A stretch of 64,000 nt of DNA from Aphanomyces cochlioides (lineage: Eukaryota > Oomycota > Saprolegniomycetes > Saprolegniales > Verrucalvaceae). The stretch is from positions 1,767,501 to 1,831,500 of the forward strand of contig JAHQRK010000013.1 of NCBI GenBank assembly GCA_019828595.1. Direction: 5' to 3'. Below, one piece after another: positions 38,345-48,313 of the stretch (its first letter is position 1; each line of letters begins with the position of its first letter). A model generated the notes under the pieces. The model had not been told where the DNA came from. It saw nothing but the letters and a program-made list of their open reading frames with translations, and made no database searches. The position numbers and the translations under genes were made by a program.

Positions 38345-39145
38345 TCAAACTAGCAAACTGTCGTCGATTGATTTGAGAGAAGGCCGCTCGAGAGATCGCT
38401 TGCAAACGTCTTCGCCTGGTAGAAATGGCTTGATAAAGTCTTGCGACGCGCTCAGACGAGTATAGCCTCCGTATGGGCCATTGCAGTCAACAGATCTCCA
38501 GCTCTCGAGGGCGACGACAACTTCTTGGCCCTCCTTGTTGATAACCACGAGAGGACCACCATTGTCTCCTGTGCAAGGGGTGAGCCCCACGACGCACATC
38601 ATATCTTCTTGAAAATGATTCTGGACGTCGTACTTTTGATTGCAGTCGGCAATCGACGAGATGGTTCCCCTCGCTTCTCGGAGGACGTATGGAAAGTCAC
38701 CGTTGACGTCGACTTGGCCAAAACCCCGCATGACACCTTCGGTGCCAGGCTCGTACGAGTCAAACGTGAGTGTGGCTGGCGTGTTGATGCTGGGACGTCC
38801 GAGCAGGAGCACCGCGATGTCGTATGTGAGCGACTGCAGATGAAACTTGGGATGCACCACTGAACTGAGGATTGGAATATGTTCTCCATCGCCCCCGGAG
38901 CGAAATGTCGAGTTGATCGTGACCCATTTAGGATTGTACTTGGTGCACAGTGCAGTCGTAAGGATATACCGAGGGGCGATCAATATGCCCATGCACATCG
39001 TGAACTGGAGCTCTTCCGATCTAAGGGTTGCAATGTACGGAGGGGGCAATCTTTGGATAACCATGCCATTGATTATGTCCAAGTGGATGGTCGACAACAC
39101 TCCAGTCGAGATTGCGGCCAAGGTGAACGCGATCCAAAGCGCCAT
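38345..39145 (-). CDS. Secreted trypsin-like pseudoprotease
   Basis: A 266-residue protein from the ATG at 39145, signal peptide MALWIAFTLAAISTGVLS, then IHLDIINGMVI. Leu57 (TTALC) and Asn195 (GDNGGP) replace catalytic residues; Asp102 (YDIAVLLL) is kept. Seven cysteines are present and the tail DVCKRSLERPSLKS extends a further eight residues. It is the only intact member of its local set (35745 and 37195 are broken, 32960 is decayed), and thus may carry the function of the group here. Confidence 0.9.
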   Translation of the reverse strand: MALWIAFTLAAISTGVLSTIHLDIINGMVIQRLPPPYIATLRSEELQFTMCMGILIAPRYILTTALCTKYNPKWVTINSTFRSGGDGEHIPILSSVVHPKFHLQSLTYDIAVLLLGRPSINTPATLTFDSYEPGTEGVMRGFGQVDVNGDFPYVLREARGTISSIADCNQKYDVQNHFQEDMMCVVGLTPCTGDNGGPLVVINKEGQEVVVALESWRSVDCNGPYGGYTRLSASQDFIKPFLPGEDVCKRSLERPSLKSIDDSLLV

Positions 39146-39437
39146 TCGAGAGAAAGAAGAACACTAAGACTTCCAAGCCACGTTGAACCGAATGCAACGT
39201 AAGCGACGAGCTGCAATTCCCCCACGTCATTAGGGTTGGATCATGATTCACGTGCTCCGTTGAGGGCGACCCCATGGGCTTTAAACTCCCCTGGTTTCCC
39301 CTTTGGGCTCGGGGGCAAAATCAATATGGGGGCTTGAATTACTTTAGGGGGGGAGCTAAGGCTTCCCTGAGGGGGATTCTCCTGCAATATTTGTGTTTTA
39401 CACTAAAAGGTTGCCTAAGTCTAAGGATTGCGAAGGA
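39146..39437. other. G-rich spacer
   Basis: No gene is seen. Several G-runs (CTTTAGGGGGGG and similar) occur. Confidence 0.4.
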
Positions 39438-40140
39438 TTAAACGAGTTGGGGAGGTCGATAGGGTTTGTCGTCAATGGGGGGAATATCCCGACTGACTTG
39501 GCCTAACAAGGAGGGCTTGATAAAGTCTTGCACGGCGCCAAGGTGGGGATAGCCTGCAAATGTCGACGTGCAGTACATCGCCTCCCTTCCTGCAATACCT
39601 ACAATGACTTGATGGGCATCATCCTTTCGATTTGTTGAACGCTCGATCGCAATCTGTATTTGCCTCGATGGCTCCCTTGGAATCGATCAATGTCTGGGGA
39701 TCGTTTGACGTCGAGATGACAATGCTAAAGCTCTGGACCATGGTGGGAGTACCAATGTCTGGCGGATCAAAGCTGAGCTTGGGTGGCTCATGCTTGCTTG
39801 GACATTTTAACTGCAAGACGGCGAAGTCATATAGTGGGAAATTTGCTTGGCATCATACATGGGATGGACATTTACGTCGATGATTTCAATGCAGTTGGCT
39901 AGATCGTCGTCTCCAACTTGATACAACGAGCCAATGCTAGCCCACTGGACGTGCTTGACGCACTGCGCTGGTGTCAAAATGAAGCGCGGCGTGATTAATA
40001 TGCCAGTGCACATGGTATAATTCACTGCTGTGAGGCGCAAACTTGCAATGTACGACGGTGCAGACGCGTCTACATTTCCACCGTCGTCTTGTCTTGCGCT
40101 CCATGCAGTCGGAAGCGTAGCAACGCAATGACTCCCATGA
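39438..40140 (-). pseudogene. Decayed trypsin-like pseudoprotease
   Basis: Visible parts are a signal-like MGVIALLRFRLHGA near 40137 in one frame, SAPSYIASLRL, MCTGILITPRFILTPAQC (Gln57), VQWASIGS, a frameshift before YDFAVLQLKCPSKH (Asp102 kept), GAIEANTDCDRAF, and, after loss of the whole Ser195 box, QVIVGIAGREAMYC and QDFIKPSL. Missing Ser box and two frame changes make it a pseudogene. It lacks the RPSL tail. Confidence 0.82.
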
Positions 40141-40448
40141 AGTTTCAACTTGAGCCAGCCATGGTTGAAACAACGTGACGTTGCAGTCTCGAAAGTGCAC
40201 TTTGAAGTTGACTGCAATGTCAAGACGGTGGCACTGGCCTGCTATGGATTTTGCGCTGCAGGAGAGACCAGAGTCGAGACGTATCTCTTTGAATGTTCCA
40301 CGCAGCAAGCTGCGTCAACCATGACAGTGTTGGCCACCAACTAGGGGGTGAGGGGGTTATGGCGGGGGGGGGGACTGTTGACAATCAAAATCTGGAGCTC
40401 TCGATATGTAATAAGGGAAGGGGGTTTAGGGGTTATTGAATGCGTGCA
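40141..40448. other. Intergenic spacer
   Basis: It contains the motif AAAGTGCACTTT with CTGCAATGTCAAG near 40190-40222 that recurs upstream of other family members, and a run of ten G near 40365. Confidence 0.4.
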
Positions 40449-41234
40449 TTAGTCGTGAGAGTCAACGAAGAGGGGGTGATGGGGCGGCCCGTCGTCATGG
40501 TGTGGAGTCCTTTCGGGGGTCTTTCGAGGGGGAGACAGGTACGGCTCGAGGAAATCGCGGGCAGCACTCACGCGGGCATAGCCTCCAATGGGCGAGTCGC
40601 ATTGAACGTGGGCCCAGCTCGCCACCGCGACGACATAATGCTGGCCGTCTTGAACGACCGTCACGGGGCCTCCCGAGTCACCTTTGCACATGATCCCGCC
40701 GTTAATACACACCATCGAGTCGACCAGCGTCGTGTTGACGTCGTCGATGGGGCATTCGAACTGCAGCGTGACATTGGCATTCATTTCTTTGATGTTTGGA
40801 GATGAAGTTGTCAGGTTGAAGGCGGTGTTGCCGCCACCGTAGACCCAAACGGGAGTCCCAAGCGTGAGATTGTCAAAATGGAGCTTTGCAGGAGGCTGCT
40901 TGCTCTTCTTTCGCAAGACGAGAACGCCAACGTCGTACGAGGTTGGAAACCTCGTCTTGGCGTTGGGATGGAGCCGCGTTCCCGCAATTTCCAAGAGTTC
41001 GTGGATGCCGTTGGAGCGAAAAACCGCCCACTCGACGTATCCGATGCAATGCGCCGCCGTCAAAATGTGCTGTGGCGTAATGAGCACTCCAGTGCACGTA
41101 TGGATGCCGCCTTTGTTGAGTGAAAGACTCACGATGGATGATAGAATCGGTTCTGGCGCGGTGTGGCCATTGATCATGTCAATATGCAGCGCGGCAGTCG
41201 CAACAAGCATCAACGATAGCAAGAGAGCTAGCAT
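40449..41234 (-). CDS. Secreted S1A protease homologue, triad intact, Ile189 pocket, His-rich tail
   Basis: A 261-residue protein from the ATG at 41234, signal peptide MLALLLSLMLVATAA, then LHIDMINGHTA. His57 (LTAAHC), Asp102 (YDVGVLVL) and Ser195 (GDSGGP) are all intact, but position 189 is Ile (IMCKGDSGGP), so it should not prefer Lys/Arg; activity is uncertain. The mature start MING lacks the usual Ile-Val. The tail has lost the seventh Cys and RPSL, ending HHDDGPPHHPLFVDSHD, rich in His and Asp and possibly metal-binding. It groups with dead 27958 and 43504. Confidence 0.9.
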   Translation of the reverse strand: MLALLLSLMLVATAALHIDMINGHTAPEPILSSIVSLSLNKGGIHTCTGVLITPQHILTAAHCIGYVEWAVFRSNGIHELLEIAGTRLHPNAKTRFPTSYDVGVLVLRKKSKQPPAKLHFDNLTLGTPVWVYGGGNTAFNLTTSSPNIKEMNANVTLQFECPIDDVNTTLVDSMVCINGGIMCKGDSGGPVTVVQDGQHYVVAVASWAHVQCDSPIGGYARVSAARDFLEPYLSPPRKTPERTPHHDDGPPHHPLFVDSHD

Positions 41235-41659
41235 GGAGATATTTTCAAAGTCGTCATGAATGAAAATCAAGACAGCTGCGTCTCTCTCCTCGGTCAAAGC
41301 GACGTGAAACATGGATATTGCATGCCATCGAGGCAGGTATGAGCGCAAGGAGGTGTCCGTGGCTACTGAGCATAGAAGACTCATTTAGCTCCAACATCCC
41401 TGTCGTTCCAGCGACGAGATTTCAAGCAATCACTTCGTCTTTGCGCTGAGAGCAATTGCCTCCACAGTGCAGGGGGAGGGGGATTTGAGGGGACGTAGCC
41501 CCCCCTTTCAGGCCATTTGGTTGTACATCTCGCTTGATTCATCGTTATTTTCATCGCAGATTTGTCAGCCAGGGATTCAAACGACATTGCAAACTGCAAA
41601 GTGACGTTCAAGAAGTGCACTTTGCCTTTTATAGCATGCGCGTCTCGTCTTCTGGATTT
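41235..41659. other. Intergenic spacer
   Basis: No gene is seen. It contains a second copy of the TGCAAAGTGACGTT/AAGTGCACTTTG motif at 41594-41626. Confidence 0.4.
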
Positions 41660-42080
41660 CCAGCGACGACCTAGCCCTATAAAATTAAACATAGTCAAAT
41701 TCATTGGATAAAATAATCTACCAATCATGACGCGTATGTGGCAACTATTTGACCAATAATAGTCAAGACGACCAGGCCAAGAACTCAAACAGGCCTCATC
41801 AGGGTGGCGGCACGGCCTTACGGCCTACCTGCCGCCTTTCCGATGAGAGGAAATATAAAGAAGTCCCTTTTTGGTGCACGTTGGGGCACCCTCCTCCGAG
41901 TCCGCGTGGTATGAAGCTCAGCCATTATAAACGTGCAAGAACTGCCCAAGTTCCGTTCGTGGGGCTCTACTTTTAGTAATTTGACAGTATGATTGGTCAG
42001 ATAAAGTGAATTTACACAACAATTCATCAAAATTATTTTATCCAATTAAAACTAATTTTATGGGGTTAGGTCGTCGCTGG
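41660..42080. mobile_element. MITE-like element
   Basis: The ends CCAGCGACGACCTAGCCCTA and its reverse complement with two changes at 42053-42080 form an imperfect inverted repeat of about 28 bp. A second inner match (TTGGATAAAATAAT) lies about 20 bp in. The 420-bp element has no coding capacity. A TTCTGGATT string occurs just outside each end but not at equal distance, so the target duplication is unproven. Confidence 0.65.
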
Positions 42081-42597
42081 ACTGGGCGATTAAAGGAGTT
42101 ACTTCTGGATTAAAGACGTGTGGCCACAAGCATGGCAGCATGCTCGTGCATCGCTCATGCGAATTAATGCCATCAAGCATGAGAATCATGAGAGAGGGCA
42201 AAGATGGCGCGATCTGGGCAACGAAATCTGCGGCAATGGCTCGAGTAGCGTTTTATTTTGGCAATGAAAGAGTGCAAGGAGCAGTCCATGGTCATGGCCA
42301 CGTTTGCCTGCCTTCCCCGTAAGACCACCTGACGTTGAAGGAGGTTATTCGACGTCCAGCGCGCGGACTATTACTTCCAAACATTCATGACGAGCGGCTC
42401 CAAGTATCCCCCTCACAAAGACCCGTTTACCTACAACATCCTCGTGATTTCAGTCATGGTAACTCAAGCAATCGCCTTGCCGTTGCGCTGAGCATACACG
42501 CATCGCCTCCACCGTGCAAGGGGGGAGGGGGATATAAGGGGGAGACCTTTCAGACCATTGGCCGTGGATATCAACCCCCGGTTGCCCCCCCCCGTCA
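42081..42597. other. Intergenic spacer
   Basis: No gene is seen between the MITE and the next relic. Confidence 0.35.
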
Positions 42598-43044
42598 ACA
42601 TGTCGTCTTCACCGATTGTCCGCCTGGATCAATGGAAAGGCGGTCGTACTGTGTGCAACGACGTGCTCGTCTCGCCCACAGTTGTTTTGACCGCTGCAAG
42701 TTGCCACGATGGCGTTGATTCGCTCCAACGATGATGGGGTCCAAGAGTTGGAGATTGTGGGGGGGACGTGCCCACGACGCTGCTACGTTTGACATTTCTA
42801 CCTACTACGACGTTCGCATGGTCCTACTGCGCCAAAAGAGCAAGCAGCCTCGTGCCAATGTTGCATGGAAGATTCCTACTCAATACGAAGACTGCGATGG
42901 ATATCAAGGTTATTTTCGGGGTGATTTATGCCCGACTGAGCACCACTGCGCGGGATTTCATCGAGCTCAATCTCGCTACGTCCCCAACGATCCAACCCCC
43001 AGCTCAAAGTGAGTGTCATTCCCAGCGCCCCTTGAAAGCTATTT
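42598..43044 (+). pseudogene. Trypsin-like relic (FIEP subgroup)
   Basis: The order is MSSSPIVRLDQWKG, VCNDVLVSPTVVLTAASC (Ser57), IRSNDDGVQELEIVGG, YYDVRMVLLRQKSKQPRA (Asp102 kept), then a jump to IYARLSTTARDFIELNLA and the tail ECHSQRPLK. The segment with Ser195 is gone and the pieces lie in different frames. It is related to 40449 and 43504. Confidence 0.8.
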
Positions 43045-43503
43045 CCACCAGAATCTAGAGGGGTTTCCATTGATATACCGTCGTGGATCGCGCCCCCCTT
43101 GTTCCCCCCACAATTACTAGAATTGCATGTTTATTGAACCAACTGCCGCGACGGACAAGCCCCATCATTGCATCAATTGCGGATCGATTGACTCGACTAG
43201 AGTGTTACTGTGCTGCGCCAGAGTAATAGCCTGCAGTTGACGTGGCCGTCTCGAACTAAATCCCCCCAGAATTCCCCCCGCAATGCATCGGATGACGAGC
43301 TGGACGACTCGCCGGTTCACTGTTTTCCTTAGAGGGGAGACCATCAGCAAGTAGTCTCGCACTCCCGAAAGCGATTATTGTTCATGACAGACCTGTTGTT
43401 CCAGCGGCATGACATCGTCATCGTCCGAGACACGGCGAGGTCCAAGTTCGAAACGGTCGAGATTGCACTCGAAAGTGCAAAGTGACGTTTGTAAACTGGA
43501 TGT
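43045..43503. other. Intergenic spacer with shared upstream motif
   Basis: 43461-43498 reads GATTGCACTCGAAAGTGCAA then AGTGACGTTTGTAAACTG, resembling the motif at 41594-41626 and 40185-40222. It lies immediately upstream of the next start. Confidence 0.4.
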
Positions 43504-44310
43504 ATGGCTTTCCCTGTGAGCGACGCAGTCACTTTTGTACTCTCCATGCTTGCCCTCCTCGCATGGTCGCTGGCGGTGTCCATTGGGGTGAATGCCTTGG
43601 ACGATGGCCATACCGTCTCTATGCCGTCGTCGTCGGCGCTTGTCCAGCTTTCCAAGTTCAACGAGGGGCCGCACATTTGCACTGGTGTGCTCATGGCGCC
43701 TGATGTTGTATTGACGGCGGCTGTCTGTGCTGACGCCTCCAAGACGGCGACAATTCGATCCAAGGAAGACGTGGAGCACTTGGAAATTGCCAGCGGGCGA
43801 GCCCATCACAACGTGTCGGACGATATTGCGACCCAGTACGACGTCGCCGTTGTTCTCCTGCGCCAGAAGAGCAAGCAGCCTCCTGCAAAGCTCAACTTTG
43901 ACACTCTTTCCGTCGGCAAGGAAGTGCTGACGTATGGTCTTTCCCCAGCGTACTTTGATGGCGCAACGTCGCAAGTCCGAGAAATGAACGGCATTGTGAC
44001 GTCGCCCTCCGATTGCAGCTATCAAGTCCCTGGCATCGCGATCGACTCGATTGGTGTCTGCATCAGTGGCCCATTATCTTGCATTGGCGACTCTGGTAGC
44101 CCTGTCATGGCCGTCGTGGATGGCCAACATGTTGTCGTGGGTTTGTCGACGTGGACGCGTCAAAGTACAACATGCGGCGCATTTCTAGCTCGCTATACTC
44201 GACTGAGCACTGCGCGGGATTTCATCGAGCCTTATCTCGTCCCCCCGCCGACGGAAACCACCCCAACGCCGACGTCCAGCCAGTGTCCAGTGTACCGCCC
44301 CTCATTGTAA
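43504..44310 (+). CDS. Secreted trypsin-like homologue lacking only His57
   Basis: A 268-residue protein from the ATG at 43504; the ATG at 43546 (MLALLAWSLAVSIGV) would give a more compact signal peptide. His57 is Val (LTAAVC), but Asp102 (YDVAVVLL) and Ser195 (GDSGSP) remain, and position 189 is Leu. Without the general base it should be essentially inactive. The long prosegment NALDDGHTVSMPSSS replaces IVGG. Tail QCPVYRPSL holds the seventh Cys after a Thr/Pro linker. It is closest to 27958. Confidence 0.9.
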   Translation: MAFPVSDAVTFVLSMLALLAWSLAVSIGVNALDDGHTVSMPSSSALVQLSKFNEGPHICTGVLMAPDVVLTAAVCADASKTATIRSKEDVEHLEIASGRAHHNVSDDIATQYDVAVVLLRQKSKQPPAKLNFDTLSVGKEVLTYGLSPAYFDGATSQVREMNGIVTSPSDCSYQVPGIAIDSIGVCISGPLSCIGDSGSPVMAVVDGQHVVVGLSTWTRQSTTCGAFLARYTRLSTARDFIEPYLVPPPTETTPTPTSSQCPVYRPSL

Positions 44311-44419
44311 TTCGTTCCCCCCTTCATGAAATTTGCATTGTGTTCCCCCCTTGTACTCCTTGCCACGACGGACGTGGTCATGCTAGAGCCATCATATTGC
44401 GACGCATTTCCCCCGTCGT
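44311..44419. other. Short spacer
   Basis: Nothing is seen. Confidence 0.3.
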
Positions 44420-44600
44420 TCCATGGAACTCGACGTTGCTGAGCTTGACGAAACGACTGCCCACATGACGAGAGATATAGATTTTTCATGCATTCTCTTC
44501 CATTTCCCCTCTGCCCGTCATACTGCGCGCTGGGCGGAACTTCATCGAGCTCTTTCTAGAAGAAGAACTCGACGGTCTGCCCCAACGACCGCTGGAGCAA
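44420..44600 (+). pseudogene. Trypsin-like fragment
   Basis: DVAELDETTAHMT (nt 44425-44470) matches the DVAVLELDRPSTHTP strand of 44836. RAGRNFIELFL (nt 44530-44565, another frame) matches the AARDFIEPFL helix. The intervening domain is deleted. Confidence 0.55.
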
Positions 44601-44835
44601 GAGGGGGAAGGCGAACACGTCGTCGTGTCTTGTTCCCCCTATCCCCCTCAACGACGATAGTTCTCCCCCCTTGTCCCCCCCTTGATTACAATCGTTTGAT
44701 CAACGTTTCCCCGTTGTTTCCTTACTCCATTGCATGTAAATGCGTCCCGACAGCCCCCCCCCTTGAGCTAGCCACGTTTTATCGACGCTTACATGCATTA
44801 GCTCGACTTCGTTGCCGCTCCAGTCGACGGTCCTT
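44601..44835. other. C-rich spacer
   Basis: It carries several runs of CCCCCC and no gene. Confidence 0.35.
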
Positions 44836-45600
44836 CTACTCGTGTGGCAGTGCGAAACGTAGTTGCGGGCGTTGAAAGGCGGACGTCGCGCACGCATCTT
44901 GCGTTGGCAAATATTGATCGAGGAAGCTCTTGGCGCTGGTGAGGCGCGTGTAGACTGTGAATCCGCGGTTGCACTTTTCGAAATACCAGCTCGCGAGGCC
45001 GACGACGACTTCCTGGCCGTTCTGCACGACCGTCAATGGACTTCCCGTGTTGCCACTGCCGCAGAGATGCGCGCCGACGATGCACATCATGTCGGGATAG
45101 AGAGCGATGTGGTCAATCGCCGCGCAGTGGACGCTCGACATGACCGTCCCTTGCGTCGAATAGACCTTCGTGGTGGACGATTTGCGCTCGATGCCTTCAA
45201 AGTCGCCAAAGCCACGCACAGTCGTCGGTGTGTTGGGTGCCAAGGAGTCAAAGCTCAGTGTCGCTGGCGTGTGCGTGCTGGGTCGGTCGAGTTCCAAGAC
45301 GGCGACGTCAAACTCGAGCGTGTCATTGTTGAACTGCGGGTGAAAGTACATGTGTTTGACCGTGATCTGCTCGTTGTCGCGGCTGTTTGCGGGGCCGATG
45401 GACGCCCAATTCGCTTTGATTCCACCATGGGCTGACGTGAGCACGTACTGCGGCGCGATCAACACGCCCGTGAGTTTCGTGTAGTTTCCAAGTTGGAGGC
45501 TCACAAGGTACGATGGAGCACTGCTGCCGTCGTCGTTGGTCGCGACAGCCAGCGTTGTCGCTATCGTCGCGACCGCCAGCAGCGTTCGAGAGAGTGTCAT
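44836..45600 (-). CDS. Secreted trypsin-like pseudoprotease, His57 kept, Ser195 lost, Cys42-Cys58 lost
   Basis: A 254-residue protein from the ATG at 45600, signal peptide MTLSRTLLAVATIATTLAVA, then TNDDGSSAPSYLV with no IVGG. The His box is TSAHGG: His57 stays but Cys58 is Gly, and Cys42 is Leu (TKLTGVLIAPQY), so the disulfide is lost as a pair. Asp102 is kept (FDVAVLEL). The Ser box is GNTGSP (Thr195, Asn194). Tail DACATSAFQRPQLRFALPHE. The frame is intact. Confidence 0.89.
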   Translation of the reverse strand: MTLSRTLLAVATIATTLAVATNDDGSSAPSYLVSLQLGNYTKLTGVLIAPQYVLTSAHGGIKANWASIGPANSRDNEQITVKHMYFHPQFNNDTLEFDVAVLELDRPSTHTPATLSFDSLAPNTPTTVRGFGDFEGIERKSSTTKVYSTQGTVMSSVHCAAIDHIALYPDMMCIVGAHLCGSGNTGSPLTVVQNGQEVVVGLASWYFEKCNRGFTVYTRLTSAKSFLDQYLPTQDACATSAFQRPQLRFALPHE

Positions 45601-45902
45601 GAGCACCGAGAATTGACTTGTGTGGTTGCAGTGGGGCTTCAATACAGACGATCCCCCCACGTTCCCCTGCTCCCCCCTCGTCGATCCCCCTGCCGTCTTC
45701 ATCATGTTGGCCGCGTTGAAGCCTCGTGGCATTGCAGAGATTGCATACTTTGACCATCGCGACATCAATGCCCGTCTCGCTCCATGTTCGCGGCGATTTT
45801 GTCGACTTGTAAGGCGAGAAGCAAGAGGAAAAGTATTGTGAATGACGTAGGAAGAAGCGGGTTTATGGGGAAGTTAACGGGGCCGACGGGGGGACGCGTC
45901 GA
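45601..45902. other. Intergenic spacer
   Basis: No gene is supported. Confidence 0.35.
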
Positions 45903-46643
45903 TCATCGTACGAGAGCCGCAGTGGGCGAGGGAAGGCCATCGCGCAGGCATCTTTGCCGGGTAAGTTTCGCTCGATGAACGACTTGGCACTCGACAGTCG
46001 TGTAAAGACGTAGAAGGTTTAATCGCATGCCATGGCACTCCAGCTCAGAAGCGCCACAACGACCTCTTGGCCACGCTGGACGACCGTCGCGGGGCTGCCT
46101 TTGTCGCCACGGCCGCATGGATAGACGTCTGTCAAGCACCTCGGTCGGCTTGAGCGCCAACGATTTACTGGAGCGGACATTCGTCGAAAGGCAAGACGGT
46201 GCCATTCTTTTCCTGGAGCGTCGTCGGGAAAGTTGGCGTCGTGGCATCGAGACTGCCAAAGCTGCGCACGAACGCTGGCGTTCGTGGCGCCAGCTCATCA
46301 AAACTGAGCGTCGCGGGGCGATGCGCACTCGTTTGATTGAGCTGCAAGACGGCCAAGCCGAACGTCGACTCGTTGTACAGAGGATGCGCCGTCGCAAAGT
46401 CCACGTGAAAGTATCGCCCTCGAGCCTGACGTACATTGCAGTCATGAGCGTCACGCACGGCGCGGCCGTGAGCACCCACTGCGGTGCAAAGAGCACGCCC
46501 GTGCAAATGGTTTGGCCTGCACTTTCAATCGACGCAAGGTACGACAGCGCAGGGGGAAGCTCTTGCAGCGTCCTGTTGGTCAATTCTGCTGCAATCGTCG
46601 TCGCGACGGCCGTGGAGAGAAGAAGGAGCGACGTCGTCTTCAT
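45903..46643 (-). pseudogene. Trypsin-like pseudoprotease with frameshifts and a nonsense codon
   Basis: Signal peptide MKTTSLLLLSTAVATTIA begins at 46643. The frame is open through CTGVLFAPQWVLTAAPC (Pro57) to MYVRL, shifts to FHVDFATAHPLYN, FGLAVLQLNQTS (Gly102) and RSFGSLDAT, then shifts again to DVYPCGRGDKGSPATVVQ (Lys195). A TAA after SWSAMACD is followed in the same frame by FYVFTRLSSAKSFIERN and DACAMAFPRP. No catalytic residue remains, so it was a pseudoprotease of the AFQRPQ subgroup before it decayed. Confidence 0.87.
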
Positions 46644-47276
46644 GCAGAGCGCAAGAGGGGAAATGATATCAAGTACCGCGGATGGACCTGAGCGACGTCG
46701 ATCCATGCCGTCGAGGGACAACGTGCGTAGGGGGGGGGCTTCCGACTATCCAAGGCGGCAGAAGCACGAGTTTCAGTCGCGCTCATCGACTCGTTGAAGC
46801 CGAAAAGACAAGCTCAAGACTGCAACGACGACTTGAAGCCCATGTTCAGCCGCGATCGCGGGAGTGCCCTTATCGGCCCCGCCGCAGGGAAAACCCGCCG
46901 GTCAAACACACAACGTCGCCCTCTATGCTGGGCGTTATATTCCCGTGTTTTCATGACCATGCCGTCTTTTGGGGCGGCGGCGGCGTTCAACTTGCCCTAA
47001 CGATGGAGGAACGACGACTTGAACCGAGCTCGTCGTCGTTGTCGCCAGGAGGTCGAGAAGAAGCGACGTGAGCTAGGCAAGAAGGAGTAACGACCGCCTC
47101 TCCATGGAGCTACAGTACATCGACGATGTGTCAAGAGACGAACGCGACGCTTCCCCCCTTCAGTTCCCCCTCGAGCGCGCTCGGTCGATGCGATGTTCTG
47201 CCCACCGCCTCCGTGCGCGGTGTCCAAGATCAAAGCTTGTACATGAAAGCGCCGACAGATCCGTCGACGGACGTAG
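46644..47276. other. Intergenic spacer
   Basis: Arg-rich frames here are composition artefacts. No gene, repeat or element is supported. Confidence 0.4.
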
Positions 47277-47920
47277 CTTGATCTCCTCTTGACGCTCGGC
47301 ACGATGGCTGCGTCTCTTTGGACCGCCAACGCACATCCTGCGAGCAACCCGACCACGGACGTCGTCAAGGTCAAGCACATGGAGGAGGTCGTCTGCGCTG
47401 GCATCTTGATTGCACCGCGGTACGTCCTCACGACGGCAACGTGCGTCACAGTCGAGGTCGAGAACGACGTCCTGGATGCCATCGCCGCATTTGTCCATCC
47501 ACTGTACAACGTCGAGCAGAGGACATTCAATTTCGTCCTCTTGGAACTCGACCGAGCGGCCGCGGCACCGCCAGCCATGCTCCATTTCGACGTCCTCGCG
47601 CCACGAACGCAAGTCGTCGCACGCGGGTATTCCAAATTCACGGACGGCACGACCATCTCCAACGTCGAGTGCGCTGCAACAAACCCCCACATCCTTGACG
47701 ACTTGGTCTGCATCGACGGCGTCTCTCTCTGTGATGTCAAGGAAGTCCCGCCGCGGTTGTCAAGAATGGACAAGAAGCCGTCGTCGCGCTGCTCGGGTGG
47801 ACGTGGGGCGACTGCACGCACAACTACATGTTGTATGAACGCATCTCGAGCGCCAAGAGCTTCCTGGAGCCCTCCGCAATGCCTGCGCCATGTCGTTTCG
47901 ACGCCCGCATCTCTAAGCTA
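47277..47920 (+). pseudogene. Decayed sister of 49248
   Basis: Homology to 49248 starts at LLLTLGTMAASLWTANA but the upstream ATG is lost. HMEEVVCAGILIAPRYVLTT, then ATC (Thr57), FNFVLLELDRA (Asn102) and DVLAPRTQVVARGY follow. Against the sister it lacks eight codons after the His box and a Ser-rich loop. It has a 7-bp deletion at nt 47741 that shifts frame at the Ser box, and a 10-bp deletion near 47870 in the tail. The last 110 bp before that tail match the sister almost perfectly. Confidence 0.87.
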
Positions 47921-48313
47921 AACCCTGGAATTGCATCTTTCGTTGTTGTTACCTTGGGGGGGACATGGAGGGGGCGCCTGGGGGGGACGCGACGAGCTAA
48001 ACTCCCCCAGATCGCCGCTTGGGTTGTCGTTCTTCCCCCCTTGCTTCGTAGCATGACAAGAAAGACTTGGGGAACGTTAAAAGAACGCAGGGCGAACGGG
48101 GAACGCTGGAGTCGCACGGGGCACTGCGTTGTCCTTATGCCCCCTTCTTAGCAAGAGGAGAAGAGGAACGTTGGATGAACACACGGGGAACTCTGGGGGA
48201 ACACAGGAGGAACACAGGGGGAACGGCGAGGGGCATTGCATTCGTCTCTCGACATGTATGACGACAGCGACGTTTGTATCTTGCTGCACTCGCTAGTGCA
48301 TTTCCTTGTCGAC
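47921..48313. other. G-rich spacer
   Basis: It contains G-runs at 47955-47990 and a tandem 11-mer, with no gene. Confidence 0.4.
48185..48228 (+). repeat. Four tandem copies of an 11-bp GGGGAACACAG unit
   Basis: GGGGAACTCTG, GGGGAACACAG, GAGGAACACAG and GGGGAACGGCG lie head to tail. Confidence 0.8.

Noticed and set aside
41650..42111. TTCTGGATT as a 9-bp target duplication of the 41660 element
   Set aside because: The right copy lies 22 bp beyond the inverted end while the left copy is adjacent, so it is probably chance.
46682..47071. Arg-rich plus-strand frames after 46682
   Set aside because: The composition follows local GC-rich sequence, and there is no signal, motif or homology to the family.
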